The position numbers and the translations under genes were made by a program. 20,079 bases of DNA from DATLFA01 sp039934635. GTDB lineage: Bacteria > Actinomycetota > Acidimicrobiia > Acidimicrobiales > WLNW01. Within the stretch, counting starts at the first letter, position 1; each line of letters starts with the position of its first letter. The DNA is taken from NCBI GenBank assembly GCA_039934635.1, contig JBDTLT010000087.1, positions 1 through 20,079 on the forward strand, given 5' to 3'. Below the pieces are notes generated by a model that was not told where the DNA came from, made no database searches, and was given only the letters and a program-made list of their open reading frames with translations. Below are positions 1 through 7,126 of this stretch, in pieces.

Positions 1-215
1 CCCTGCACGAACGGCCACATCACTTCGAACGCGACGTCGACGTAGGGGCGCGCCAGCGCCGCTGTCGTGGCCGGCACGTCGAGCGCCGGCCACCGCCGCG
101 GGACATAGAGCCCGCCGTCGCTGGCCAGGCCTTCGAGCAACACGTCGGCGAAAGTGAGGCTGGGCGCGAGACCGCGCGTGCTCTGGTATTCGAGTGGATC
201 GTCGGCGGGAGTCAT
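1..215 (-). CDS. thrC: Threonine synthase, N-terminal part (runs off the window)
   Basis: This would convert O-phosphohomoserine to threonine using PLP, the last step of threonine synthesis. Only the first 71 codons are inside the window; the PLP lysine lies outside. Reading the minus strand from the ATG at 215 gives an N-terminus with the family signature Y-Q-S-T-R-G at residues 10-15, then a TFADVLLEGLASDGGLYVP stretch, which is typical of the N-terminal domain of threonine synthases. The start codon overlaps the hom stop by 4 bp (ATGA), so the two are translationally coupled. The placement after homoserine dehydrogenase supports the assignment, since hom makes the precursor of its substrate. 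Assignment from motif and context; length and active site cannot be checked here. Confidence 0.88.
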   Translation of the reverse strand, partial: MTPADDPLEYQSTRGLAPSLTFADVLLEGLASDGGLYVPRRWPALDVPATTAALARPYVDVAFEVMWPFVQ

Positions 216-1507
216 TCGCCGATGACTCGCATCACGGATCCGACGTGACGAACCGACTCGAGGCCGCGGAGGTCGTGCAAGGTCGCTTGGAAATCACGTT
301 CGTTGGCGGCGTGCGTGATGAAGATCAAGCGGGCCTCGTCGGCCAGACCGATCTGCTCCATCGAGCGGATCGAGACCTCATGCTTGCCGAACAGGGTGGC
401 TACCGACGCGAGCACGCCCGGCCGGTCGAGCACGTCGAGCGACAAGTAATACGCCGATTGCATGTCGTCAATCGGGCGTAGACGCGGTCGCGTGAGCACA
501 CCCATCCCCGAGTGCACGCCGCGGCGCAAGTTGTTGGCGGCGTCGATCACATCGCCGAGCACCGCGCTCGCGCTGGGTGCACCCCCGGCGCCGCGCCCGT
601 AGAACATGAGGTCGCCCGCGGCACCGCCTTCGACGAACACCGCGTTGAAGCTGTCGCGCACCGCGGCGAGCGGATGTGTCTCGGGCACCATCGCCGGGTG
701 CACGCGCACCGCGACCTCGGGTCGGTCGCCGCCGTCGAAGCGTTCGACGATGGCCAGCAACTTGATGCGGTAGCCGAGGCGGCGGGCGACGTCGATATCG
801 GTCTGCGTGATCGACGAGATGCCCTCGTGGTACACGTCGCCCGCCACGACCCGCACGCCGAAGGCGACCATCGCGATGATCGCGGCCTTGGCGCCCGCGT
901 CGTAGCCCTCGACATCGGCAGTGGGATCGCGCTCGGCGTAACCGAGTCGCTGGGCCTCGCTGAGCGCGGCGTGGTAGGAGGCGCCTTCTTCGGTCATGCG
1001 CGTGAGGATGTAGTTGGTCGTGCCGTTGACGATGCCCATCACGCGGCGGATGGGTTCACCGGCCAGTGATTGGCGCAACGGACGCATCAGCGGGATACCG
1101 CCGGCGACCGCCGCTTCGAACAGCAGGTCTCGCTGCGCGAGATCGGCCGCCGAGAAGAGCTCGGCGCCACAGTTGGCCAGTAGCTCTTTGTTGGCGGTGA
1201 CAACCGGCTTGCCCGCCTTGAGCGCGTCGAGGATGAGCTCGCGGGCGGGCTCGATGCCCCCGATCACCTCGACGATGACGTCGATGTCAGACGCAGTCGC
1301 GACCGCCAGGGCGTCGGTCGTGAGCTCGGCCGGCGCCACCTCGACGGCGCGATCCTTGGTGGTCGAGCGCACGGCCACCCGCACGACCTCGAGGTCGAGA
1401 CCCAGCCGGGCGGCGATGTCGGACCGGCGGCTACGAACCAGGTCGACCAACGCGGCGCCGACGTTGCCGCAGCCGAGCAAGCCGATTCGTACCGGAAGTG
1501 CATCCAC
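212..1507 (-). CDS. hom: Homoserine dehydrogenase with C-terminal ACT domain
   Basis: Reduces aspartate semialdehyde to homoserine with NAD(P)H, the branch point to threonine and methionine. The protein is 431 residues, the usual length for the monofunctional ACT-bearing enzyme. Visible parts: Rossmann dinucleotide loop GCGNVG at residues 12-17, the TANKELLA segment, the catalytic-domain stretch with VNGTTNYIL, then GYAERDPTADVEGYDAGAK carrying the substrate-binding acid and catalytic lysine, and a C-terminal ACT domain (YLSLDVLDRPGVLASVATLF) that normally mediates feedback inhibition by threonine. The start is a GTG at 1507: an ATG four bases further in is out of frame, and a TAGGCT box sits exactly 6 nt upstream of the GTG, fitting a leaderless transcript. 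It overlaps thrC by 4 bp. In relatives it directly follows lysA; here it is separated from lysA by about 5.6 kb. Confidence 0.96.
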   Translation of the reverse strand: MDALPVRIGLLGCGNVGAALVDLVRSRRSDIAARLGLDLEVVRVAVRSTTKDRAVEVAPAELTTDALAVATASDIDVIVEVIGGIEPARELILDALKAGKPVVTANKELLANCGAELFSAADLAQRDLLFEAAVAGGIPLMRPLRQSLAGEPIRRVMGIVNGTTNYILTRMTEEGASYHAALSEAQRLGYAERDPTADVEGYDAGAKAAIIAMVAFGVRVVAGDVYHEGISSITQTDIDVARRLGYRIKLLAIVERFDGGDRPEVAVRVHPAMVPETHPLAAVRDSFNAVFVEGGAAGDLMFYGRGAGGAPSASAVLGDVIDAANNLRRGVHSGMGVLTRPRLRPIDDMQSAYYLSLDVLDRPGVLASVATLFGKHEVSIRSMEQIGLADEARLIFITHAANERDFQATLHDLRGLESVRHVGSVMRVIGE

Positions 1508-1513
1508 CCACCG

Positions 1514-1519
1514 AGCCTA
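1514..1519 (-). promoter_or_regulatory. Candidate -10 box (TAGGCT) for a leaderless hom-thrC transcript
   Basis: TAGGCT fits the actinobacterial TAnnnT -10 consensus and ends exactly 6 nt before the hom GTG, so transcription would begin at or next to the start codon. The surrounding CGGTAGGCT is identical to the box in front of argS. No convincing -35 hexamer is visible. Inference from spacing and recurrence. Confidence 0.5.
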
Positions 1520-1559
1520 CCGGCGCGGCCTCGGGCCTCTGGCCGACTTTGTCCCCGCT

Positions 1560-2024
1560 TCAGGTGGCGTGTCGGCAACTATCGGAGCGCCAACGACCGT
1601 CTTCGTAGACCATCACCGCGGGGGTGGGTTCGGCGTTCGTGAAGCGTGTGCCGTCGAAATAGAGAACGGCCGTGACTGACGCCCGTTGCGGCGTGAACTG
1701 CACGGAGACGTCGCGGAATTCCAATTTCGACGTCTTCGAGCCGGTGATCTTGTCGAGTGCCATTCTCTCGAGCCCGAACTGCACCGCGAAATTCACCTCT
1801 CCTATCTCGCGCTGACACAGCTTGGTGTACGTCGCAAAGGCTCGTTCGGAGTTGCCCGCTCTCAGGTCGTCGAACTGTCGGAGGAACGCGGCCTCGACCG
1901 CGGCAGGTGTCTGCTCCTGATGGAGGTCCGCCACTACGTGCGCGGTCGACCCGGCGAGGCCACAGCCGGCCAGGGCGAGAGCGCCAGCAGTGGCGAGAAG
2001 GGAACGTTTGATCAGTGAGGTCAT
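1560..2024 (-). CDS. Small lipoprotein with an NTF2-like (DUF4878/SnoaL-like) fold, function unknown
   Basis: The 154-residue product begins with a short basic stretch and a hydrophobic segment ending in a lipobox, LALAGC, so it should be lipid-anchored on the outer face of the membrane. The mature part starts with a helix (VEAAFLRQFDDLRAGNSERAF), contains CQREIGEV, and ends in strands finishing with VMVYEDGRWRSDSC. That ending and the overall order resemble NTF2-like lipoproteins that carry no enzyme motif. I chose the ATG at 2024 over the upstream in-frame ATG at 2048 because it gives a normal signal peptide and has a TATGCT box exactly 6 nt upstream. It is divergent from the FHA-FtsK gene with only 47 bp between start codons, so the two may be co-regulated. 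It lies 52 bp upstream of hom but hom has its own promoter-like box. No specific function can be assigned. Confidence 0.8.
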   Translation of the reverse strand: MTSLIKRSLLATAGALALAGCGLAGSTAHVVADLHQEQTPAAVEAAFLRQFDDLRAGNSERAFATYTKLCQREIGEVNFAVQFGLERMALDKITGSKTSKLEFRDVSVQFTPQRASVTAVLYFDGTRFTNAEPTPAVMVYEDGRWRSDSCRHAT

Positions 2025-2030
2025 GGCGGC

Positions 2031-2036
2031 AGCATA
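2031..2036 (-). promoter_or_regulatory. Candidate -10 box (TATGCT) for the lipoprotein gene
   Basis: TATGCT lies exactly 6 nt upstream of the ATG at 2024 on the minus strand, the same layout as at four other genes here. A TTGACA hexamer further up (2063-2068, minus) is 26 bp away, too far for a normal -35. Inference. Confidence 0.45.
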
Positions 2037-2059
2037 GCGTCTTTTCATGATGTTTCATG

Positions 2060-2065
2060 TATTGT
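2060..2065 (+). promoter_or_regulatory. Candidate -10 box (TATTGT) for the FHA-FtsK gene
   Basis: TATTGT matches TAnnnT and is followed after 6 nt (CAATGT) by the ATG at 2072, implying a leaderless message and favouring that start over the in-frame ATG at 2057. The box lies back to back with the lipoprotein promoter in a 47-bp divergent gap, so the two could interfere or share an operator. Confidence 0.45.
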
Positions 2066-2071
2066 CAATGT

Positions 2072-5000
2072 ATGCAGATCCGCTTAGTTCTCTCCAGCAG
2101 TCCGCAAGACCTGCCCCGCCCGGTACTGGTAGCGATCGAAGAGTTGGGAGCGCCGACGGTCGGCGACGTGTTGGGGACAGTCGGTCTGCCGTTAGGGCCG
2201 GTGCAGGTGGACGGTCGCCCGATCGATCCCGCGGACGCCGCGGTCGATGTGCTTGTCGACGGCGCGGTCATCGCGCGGTGGCCCGGCGAGTCTGGGGCGA
2301 CCGCCGCGCCCCTCGTTATTGGCCTCGCAGTGGTGGCCGGTCCCGATGCGGGCGGCGTCACCCTCCTCGGCGCGGGCTCACATGTAGTCGGGCGGGATCT
2401 TGCGACGGACGTGGCCATCGAGGACCGTACGGTCTCGCGCCGGCACCTCCAAGTTCAGCTGGAGGACGGTTCGATCTCCGCCGCCGATCTGGGCTCGGTC
2501 AACGGATCATGGGTGAGCGACGCATGGATCGGGGCGGCGACGCCGGTCGCGCCCAAGGCGCTCATGCACATCGGTGCGTCATCGCTGCGACTCCATCCCC
2601 TCGGGTCATCGGCGCCACCCGTCGGGGCACCGCGTGGTGGTCGCATCGCGTTCGTACGGCCACCGCGCCACCAGCTCCCGGCGGCCCTTTTGATCGCACC
2701 GCCTCCCCGCGCGCAGGGTGTGTCGCGCCGCATGGCCCTCGACGTCGTCGCCATTGCCGTGCCCGTGCTGTTCGCACTGCTGATGGCAGTGATGTTCGAT
2801 CCCCGTTTCGCGTTGATGGGCTTGATCGGCCCGGTACTCGCACTGAACAACCACTACGGGCAACGACGACGAGGGCGGCGCGACGACGCGCAGCGTGAGA
2901 TCACCGATCGTCAGGCGCGCACGCGCTTTCGCAACGATGTGCTCGCGGCAAAGGCAGCGCACATTCGCGATCTCCACGAACGGACGCCCGATCTCGGAGA
3001 GATCGCGCGGCGCATCGACTGCTCGCTCGACGGACTCTGGGAGCGCCGCCCCGCGCACGACGACTTCTTGGCCCTCTCGGTCGGCTTCGCCTCGATCGCA
3101 TGGGCACCCGAGTTCACGGGCGACGCACGCGACATCGACGACATCGCGCGGGCGTTGCTCGACGAGCACCGTTCGATCGACGACGCCCCCATCACGATCG
3201 ACGCCCGCCAGCCAATCGGCATCCGCGGCGAAGCGGCCGAAACGCTGGCGCTCGCTCGCGCACTGACCGTGCAAGCCGCGGCGCTGCATGGTCCCGCCGA
3301 TCTGCGCATCGTCGTCGCGACCACCGAAGCGCGCCGCGCGAAATGGGCCTGGGCCGAGTGGTTGCCGCACACTCACGAACCACGCCTCGACACGCGGCTG
3401 GTCGTCGGGGATGAGGCGGCGTTACGCGATCTCGTCGAACAGTTGCTCGGCGCCGAACCCGACGACGAGATCGAGCGCACCTTCGTCGTCGTCGACGATG
3501 CCTCACTCGTGGCCAATCGCGCGACGCCCGTGCGCCAGCTGCTGGCCGGGTTGCGCGGCGCCACGGCGATCGTCATCGCATCATCGGTGGCACCGATCCC
3601 CTCGCTGTGCCACACGGTCGTCGATGTCTCGACCGACATGGTCGTCACCGTCACCGTGCCGGCGCGGGCATCGGTGCTGCGCGGCGTTCGCGGCTCGGGT
3701 CTCAGCGAGGCCACCGCGGCTCGATTGGCGGCGCGCATGGCGCGTTTCGCGGACCCCGAAGCATCCGCTGCCGCGGCGTCGCTGCCCCCGCAAGTGACGC
3801 TGCTACAACTGCTGACCGGCACCGTGGACGCCGCGGCCATCAACGCGCGCTGGGATGCCTCGCGCATGGCAGCGTCGTTCGTGGTGCCGATCGGTATCGA
3901 CAGCGAAGGCCCGCTGATGATCGACCTCGTTCACGACGGCCCACACATCCTCGTGGCCGGCACCACCGGCTCGGGCAAGAGCGAACTGTTGCGCACGCTG
4001 ATCACTTCGCTCGCCGCGACTGTCGACACCGACCGCGTCAACTTCTTGCTCGTCGACTACAAGGGCGGCAGCGCATTCGATCGCTGCGCCTCGCTCCCCC
4101 ACACGGTCGGCGTCGTGACCGACCTCGACGGTCGCCTCACGGCGCGCGCGTTTACTTGTCTCGAAGCCGAGCTGCGCCGGCGCGAACGAGCACTGCGCGA
4201 CGCGGGCGTCGACGACATCAGCGGGTACCACCGGCGTCAGGCCCACGGCGCACTGCGGCCGTTGCCCCGCCTCGTCGTTGTCGTCGACGAGTTCGCGGCG
4301 TTGGTCAGCGAGCTCCCCCAGTTCGTCGACGCGTTGATCGACATCGGTCAGCGCGGCCGCAGCCTCGGCGTACACATCGTCCTCGCCACGCAGCGGCCTT
4401 CAGGTGTCGTGAAGGATGCGCTGCGGGCCAACACCAATCTGCGCATCTCGCTACGCGTGCTCGACCAGAACGACTCGCGTGATGTGCTCGGCGTCGTGAC
4501 CGCGGCGCAGATCAGCCGCCGTCACCCCGGGCGCGCCATCGCTCGGATGGGAGCGGCCGAACTGATCACGTTCCAGGCCGCCAGCGTGACCGCCCGCACG
4601 CTGAGCAGCGCGACGGAGAGCGTGCACCTCGTCGACTCGACACCGGCGCCCGTGCTCGATGAACACGGGCCGACCGATCTCGCCCGGCTCGTCGATGCCA
4701 TCGTCGGAGCCCATCTCGAGAGCGGTCGCGACGATGCATGGCGCCCGTGGCCCGATCCGTTGCCCACGCACGTGGCGCTCGATGAGGTCGAGGGTGCGAT
4801 AGGCCGGACCGTCGATGAGGGTGTCGTTTTCGGCTTGGCCGACCTGCCCCACGAACAGCGCCACGAGGTGGCGCGTTGGTTGCCCGCGAACGGGCCGTTG
4901 ATGGTACAGAGCCTGCGCGGCGGTGGAGCGACGACCGCGCTCGCCACAATCGCACTCGATGTCGCTCGTTGCCATGCACCGGATCGTGCGCATCTCTACG

Positions 5001-6211
5001 TGCTCGATCTCGGTGCCGGCGAGCTCGCACCGTTGGCGAATCTCGTGCACTGTGGTGCCTACATCGCGGCGCACGAGACCGAGCGCATCACACGATTGCT
5101 GCGGCTGTTGACCGACGAGCTCAAGTCGCGCAAGGCCGCGACGGCGACCGACCGGGCCGGCCGCCCGATGATCGTCGTCATCGTCGACAGCGTCGCCGTG
5201 CTCGCACAGGCCGGCGAGCCGGACGCCCATCGCGACGCGCTGCGGCAACTGATCGGTGACGGTGCCGCGGTCGATATTCACCTCGCACTGTCCACCGATC
5301 GTGCCGGCGCGTTGGGCCACGCGACAGAAGGTTTGATTGCGCAGCGCGTGCTGCTGCGCATGGCCGAAGCTGCGGACTATTCGATGATCGGCGTGCGCGG
5401 CGTCGACCCCTCACAGCTCCCGCCGGGCCGCGGATTCCTCGCGCCCGGCGGCACCGAGATCCAGGTTGCGCTGCCGGGTCGTACCGGGTTGGCCGCGGCG
5501 GTCGCGGCTATTCGTCGGCCGGGCGGGCCGCGATCGGCGAGGCCCATCGCGGTGTTGCCCGACGTCGTCTCGCTCATCGACGTGGTGGCCGAGGACAAGC
5601 CGACCGAAGGGTGGATCGTCGGCATGCTCGACCGCACACTGGGACCGGCCGTGCTGGCGTTGGCGCCCGGTGATCACGCGCTGATTGCCGGCCCGGCGCG
5701 CTCGGGCAAGTCCTCGACGCTCGCGCTCATCGCTCGTGCCGCGCAACGTGACGGCACCGTCGTGCACGTGCTGGCGTCGTCCCGGTCACCGCTCCTGCAC
5801 GACCGCTCATTGCCCGATGCGCTCACCACCGAAGCATTGGCGACCCTGGTGGATGCACTGATCGAGGCACCGCCTATGGACGATCATCTCTTCGTCGTCG
5901 ATGACGCCGATCTCGTCGACGAGGGCGGTCACCTCGAACGGCTGCTCGCCACGCGGCCACTCAATGTGCACATCGTCGCCACCGCGCGAGCTGATCGCCT
6001 GCGCGCCGCGTTCCGTCATTGGACCACCGAGGTGCGGCGGTCGCGCGTCGGCATCCTCCTTCGTCCCGACGACATCGACGGTGAGCTGCTGGGCGTGCGC
6101 CTACAGCGCGGCACGTTGCCACCGATCTCTGGGCGGGGCTACCTCGTGACCGAACACGGCACCGAGATCGTGCAAGTGGCTGCACTCGACGCGCACGGTC
6201 ACGCGGCATGA
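2072..6211 (+). CDS. FHA-domain, membrane-anchored triple FtsK/SpoIIIE ATPase (EssC/EccC-like, type VII secretion type)
   Basis: A 1379-residue motor. An FHA phosphothreonine-binding domain lies at about 80-150, with the family residues G107, R108, S122, H125, N144 and G145 present. One or two hydrophobic segments follow at 225-242 and 245-258, then a highly basic stretch. Three P-loop modules follow. Module 1 is complete: GTTGSGKS with K636 and Walker B VVVVDE (D739, E740). Module 2 is degenerate: Walker A reads RGGGATT with A953 in place of lysine, and Walker B ends DS. Module 3 has Walker A GPARSGKSS (K1213) and Walker B VVDD. This order matches EssC/EccC ATPases of type VII secretion, where FHA domains precede the membrane segment in Firmicute EssC; DNA-pumping FtsK has only one such motor and a gamma domain, absent here. 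The start at 2072 is set by a TATTGT box 6 nt upstream. The stop overlaps the kinase gene by 4 bp. Substrate unknown; no WXG100 gene is visible nearby. Confidence 0.88.
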   Translation: MQIRLVLSSSPQDLPRPVLVAIEELGAPTVGDVLGTVGLPLGPVQVDGRPIDPADAAVDVLVDGAVIARWPGESGATAAPLVIGLAVVAGPDAGGVTLLGAGSHVVGRDLATDVAIEDRTVSRRHLQVQLEDGSISAADLGSVNGSWVSDAWIGAATPVAPKALMHIGASSLRLHPLGSSAPPVGAPRGGRIAFVRPPRHQLPAALLIAPPPRAQGVSRRMALDVVAIAVPVLFALLMAVMFDPRFALMGLIGPVLALNNHYGQRRRGRRDDAQREITDRQARTRFRNDVLAAKAAHIRDLHERTPDLGEIARRIDCSLDGLWERRPAHDDFLALSVGFASIAWAPEFTGDARDIDDIARALLDEHRSIDDAPITIDARQPIGIRGEAAETLALARALTVQAAALHGPADLRIVVATTEARRAKWAWAEWLPHTHEPRLDTRLVVGDEAALRDLVEQLLGAEPDDEIERTFVVVDDASLVANRATPVRQLLAGLRGATAIVIASSVAPIPSLCHTVVDVSTDMVVTVTVPARASVLRGVRGSGLSEATAARLAARMARFADPEASAAAASLPPQVTLLQLLTGTVDAAAINARWDASRMAASFVVPIGIDSEGPLMIDLVHDGPHILVAGTTGSGKSELLRTLITSLAATVDTDRVNFLLVDYKGGSAFDRCASLPHTVGVVTDLDGRLTARAFTCLEAELRRRERALRDAGVDDISGYHRRQAHGALRPLPRLVVVVDEFAALVSELPQFVDALIDIGQRGRSLGVHIVLATQRPSGVVKDALRANTNLRISLRVLDQNDSRDVLGVVTAAQISRRHPGRAIARMGAAELITFQAASVTARTLSSATESVHLVDSTPAPVLDEHGPTDLARLVDAIVGAHLESGRDDAWRPWPDPLPTHVALDEVEGAIGRTVDEGVVFGLADLPHEQRHEVARWLPANGPLMVQSLRGGGATTALATIALDVARCHAPDRAHLYVLDLGAGELAPLANLVHCGAYIAAHETERITRLLRLLTDELKSRKAATATDRAGRPMIVVIVDSVAVLAQAGEPDAHRDALRQLIGDGAAVDIHLALSTDRAGALGHATEGLIAQRVLLRMAEAADYSMIGVRGVDPSQLPPGRGFLAPGGTEIQVALPGRTGLAAAVAAIRRPGGPRSARPIAVLPDVVSLIDVVAEDKPTEGWIVGMLDRTLGPAVLALAPGDHALIAGPARSGKSSTLALIARAAQRDGTVVHVLASSRSPLLHDRSLPDALTTEALATLVDALIEAPPMDDHLFVVDDADLVDEGGHLERLLATRPLNVHIVATARADRLRAAFRHWTTEVRRSRVGILLRPDDIDGELLGVRLQRGTLPPISGRGYLVTEHGTEIVQVAALDAHGHAA

Positions 6212-7113
6212 ACACCGACGATCCGACGACTTACGCCATTGGCTACGAGCTCGACGCCGTAGCGGCCCGCACCGAGCACTCCATCGTGTTCATCGCGGAG
6301 CAGCGAACCACCGGCCGCCGGGTTGCGATGAAGCTCGCGCACGATAGCCACGGCGCCGATGCGTTGCGCCGCGAGATACAGGTGCTTCGTGGGCTGCAGC
6401 ATCCTCACATCGTGCCGCTCGTCGAGGCCACGGCTACCGGCGACCCGTGGCTCGTGATGCCGCTCGCGGTGACGTCGCTCGAAGACGCGGTCGCGACCCA
6501 CGGCGCGTTCGCCGTCGATGAGATCCTCGGCGTGGTGCTGGCGGTCGCTTCGGCGCTTCAGGTCGTGCATCGCCATCGCCTCGTCCATGCCGACGTCAAG
6601 CCCGCGAACATTCTCGTCGAGGCCGACGGCCGGCCGTTGCTCGCCGACTTCGGCGCGGCCCATCCGATCGGCGCGCCGCCGACGCACTTCACACCGACCT
6701 ACTTCGTCGACGATGGCATCGAGGGCGACGTTGCCGCCTTGGCCCGCTGCGGGCTGCACATGCTCGGGGATACGAGTGGCGCGAGGCCCGACCAATTGCG
6801 CGCCGTGCTGCGAGAGTTCGCCCGGCTCGGCGACCGCAGCGAGACGTTCATCGAGGCTGTCGCCACGCTCGGCGGCGACCCTCATTGGCCGACGGCGATC
6901 GAAGCCCCGGCAACCGCAGTCGAAGGGCCGCCGACGCAACCGTTCGGTCCGCGGCCCCCGCGGGAAAGTGTCGTGGTCACTTCACGGCCGTGTCGCGGCC
7001 CGAGACGCATCGTGGCGGTGCTCGCGGCGGCCGTCGTGCTCGTCGGCGCACTGCACCTCGCGCGCGATCGGGTCGCACCGCCCGAATCCGCGGTCGTCCT
7101 GGCCGAGCGCTGA
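6208..7113 (+). CDS. Membrane-anchored, divergent Ser/Thr protein kinase
   Basis: Hanks-type kinase fold of 301 residues. Visible residues: beta3 lysine in VAMK (K42), alphaC glutamate in RREI (E56), catalytic loop HADVKPAN (D129, K131, N134, with A replacing the usual R of HRD) and DFG at 147-149. Odd points: the glycine-rich loop is not recognisable (DAVAARTEHS instead of GxGxxG), the activation segment lacks a clear APE motif (PTYFVDD), and the C-lobe is short. A single hydrophobic segment at about 268-286 near the C-terminus would anchor it with the kinase inside the cell. Catalytic residues are kept, so it may be active, but nucleotide binding could be weak. It overlaps the FHA-FtsK gene by 4 bp (ATGA), so the two are co-translated; the FHA domain next door is the obvious reader of its phosphothreonine products or its target (inference). 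It ends 13 bp from the convergent lysA. Confidence 0.83.
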   Translation: MNTDDPTTYAIGYELDAVAARTEHSIVFIAEQRTTGRRVAMKLAHDSHGADALRREIQVLRGLQHPHIVPLVEATATGDPWLVMPLAVTSLEDAVATHGAFAVDEILGVVLAVASALQVVHRHRLVHADVKPANILVEADGRPLLADFGAAHPIGAPPTHFTPTYFVDDGIEGDVAALARCGLHMLGDTSGARPDQLRAVLREFARLGDRSETFIEAVATLGGDPHWPTAIEAPATAVEGPPTQPFGPRPPRESVVVTSRPCRGPRRIVAVLAAAVVLVGALHLARDRVAPPESAVVLAER

Positions 7114-7126
7114 CTCGGCGGGACGG

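Noticed and set aside
2063..2068. TTGACA on the minus strand as the -35 of the lipoprotein promoter
   Set aside because: It is 26 bp from the TATGCT box, outside the usual 16-19 bp range, and no other -10 box fits it.
2057..2071. ATG at 2057 as start of the FHA-FtsK gene
   Set aside because: It would place the start codon upstream of the TATTGT box that fits the ATG at 2072; the extra residues (MYCQC) look unlike a protein N-terminus. Not excluded.
4451..5320. 289-codon minus-strand open frame
   Set aside because: Entirely antisense to the FHA-FtsK gene, whose sense frame has clear Walker motifs; no recognisable motif in the antisense product.
7114..7126. Terminators between convergent gene pairs (also 14098-14115)
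   Set aside because: The gaps are 13 and 18 bp and contain no inverted repeat; any terminator would have to lie inside the neighbouring gene.
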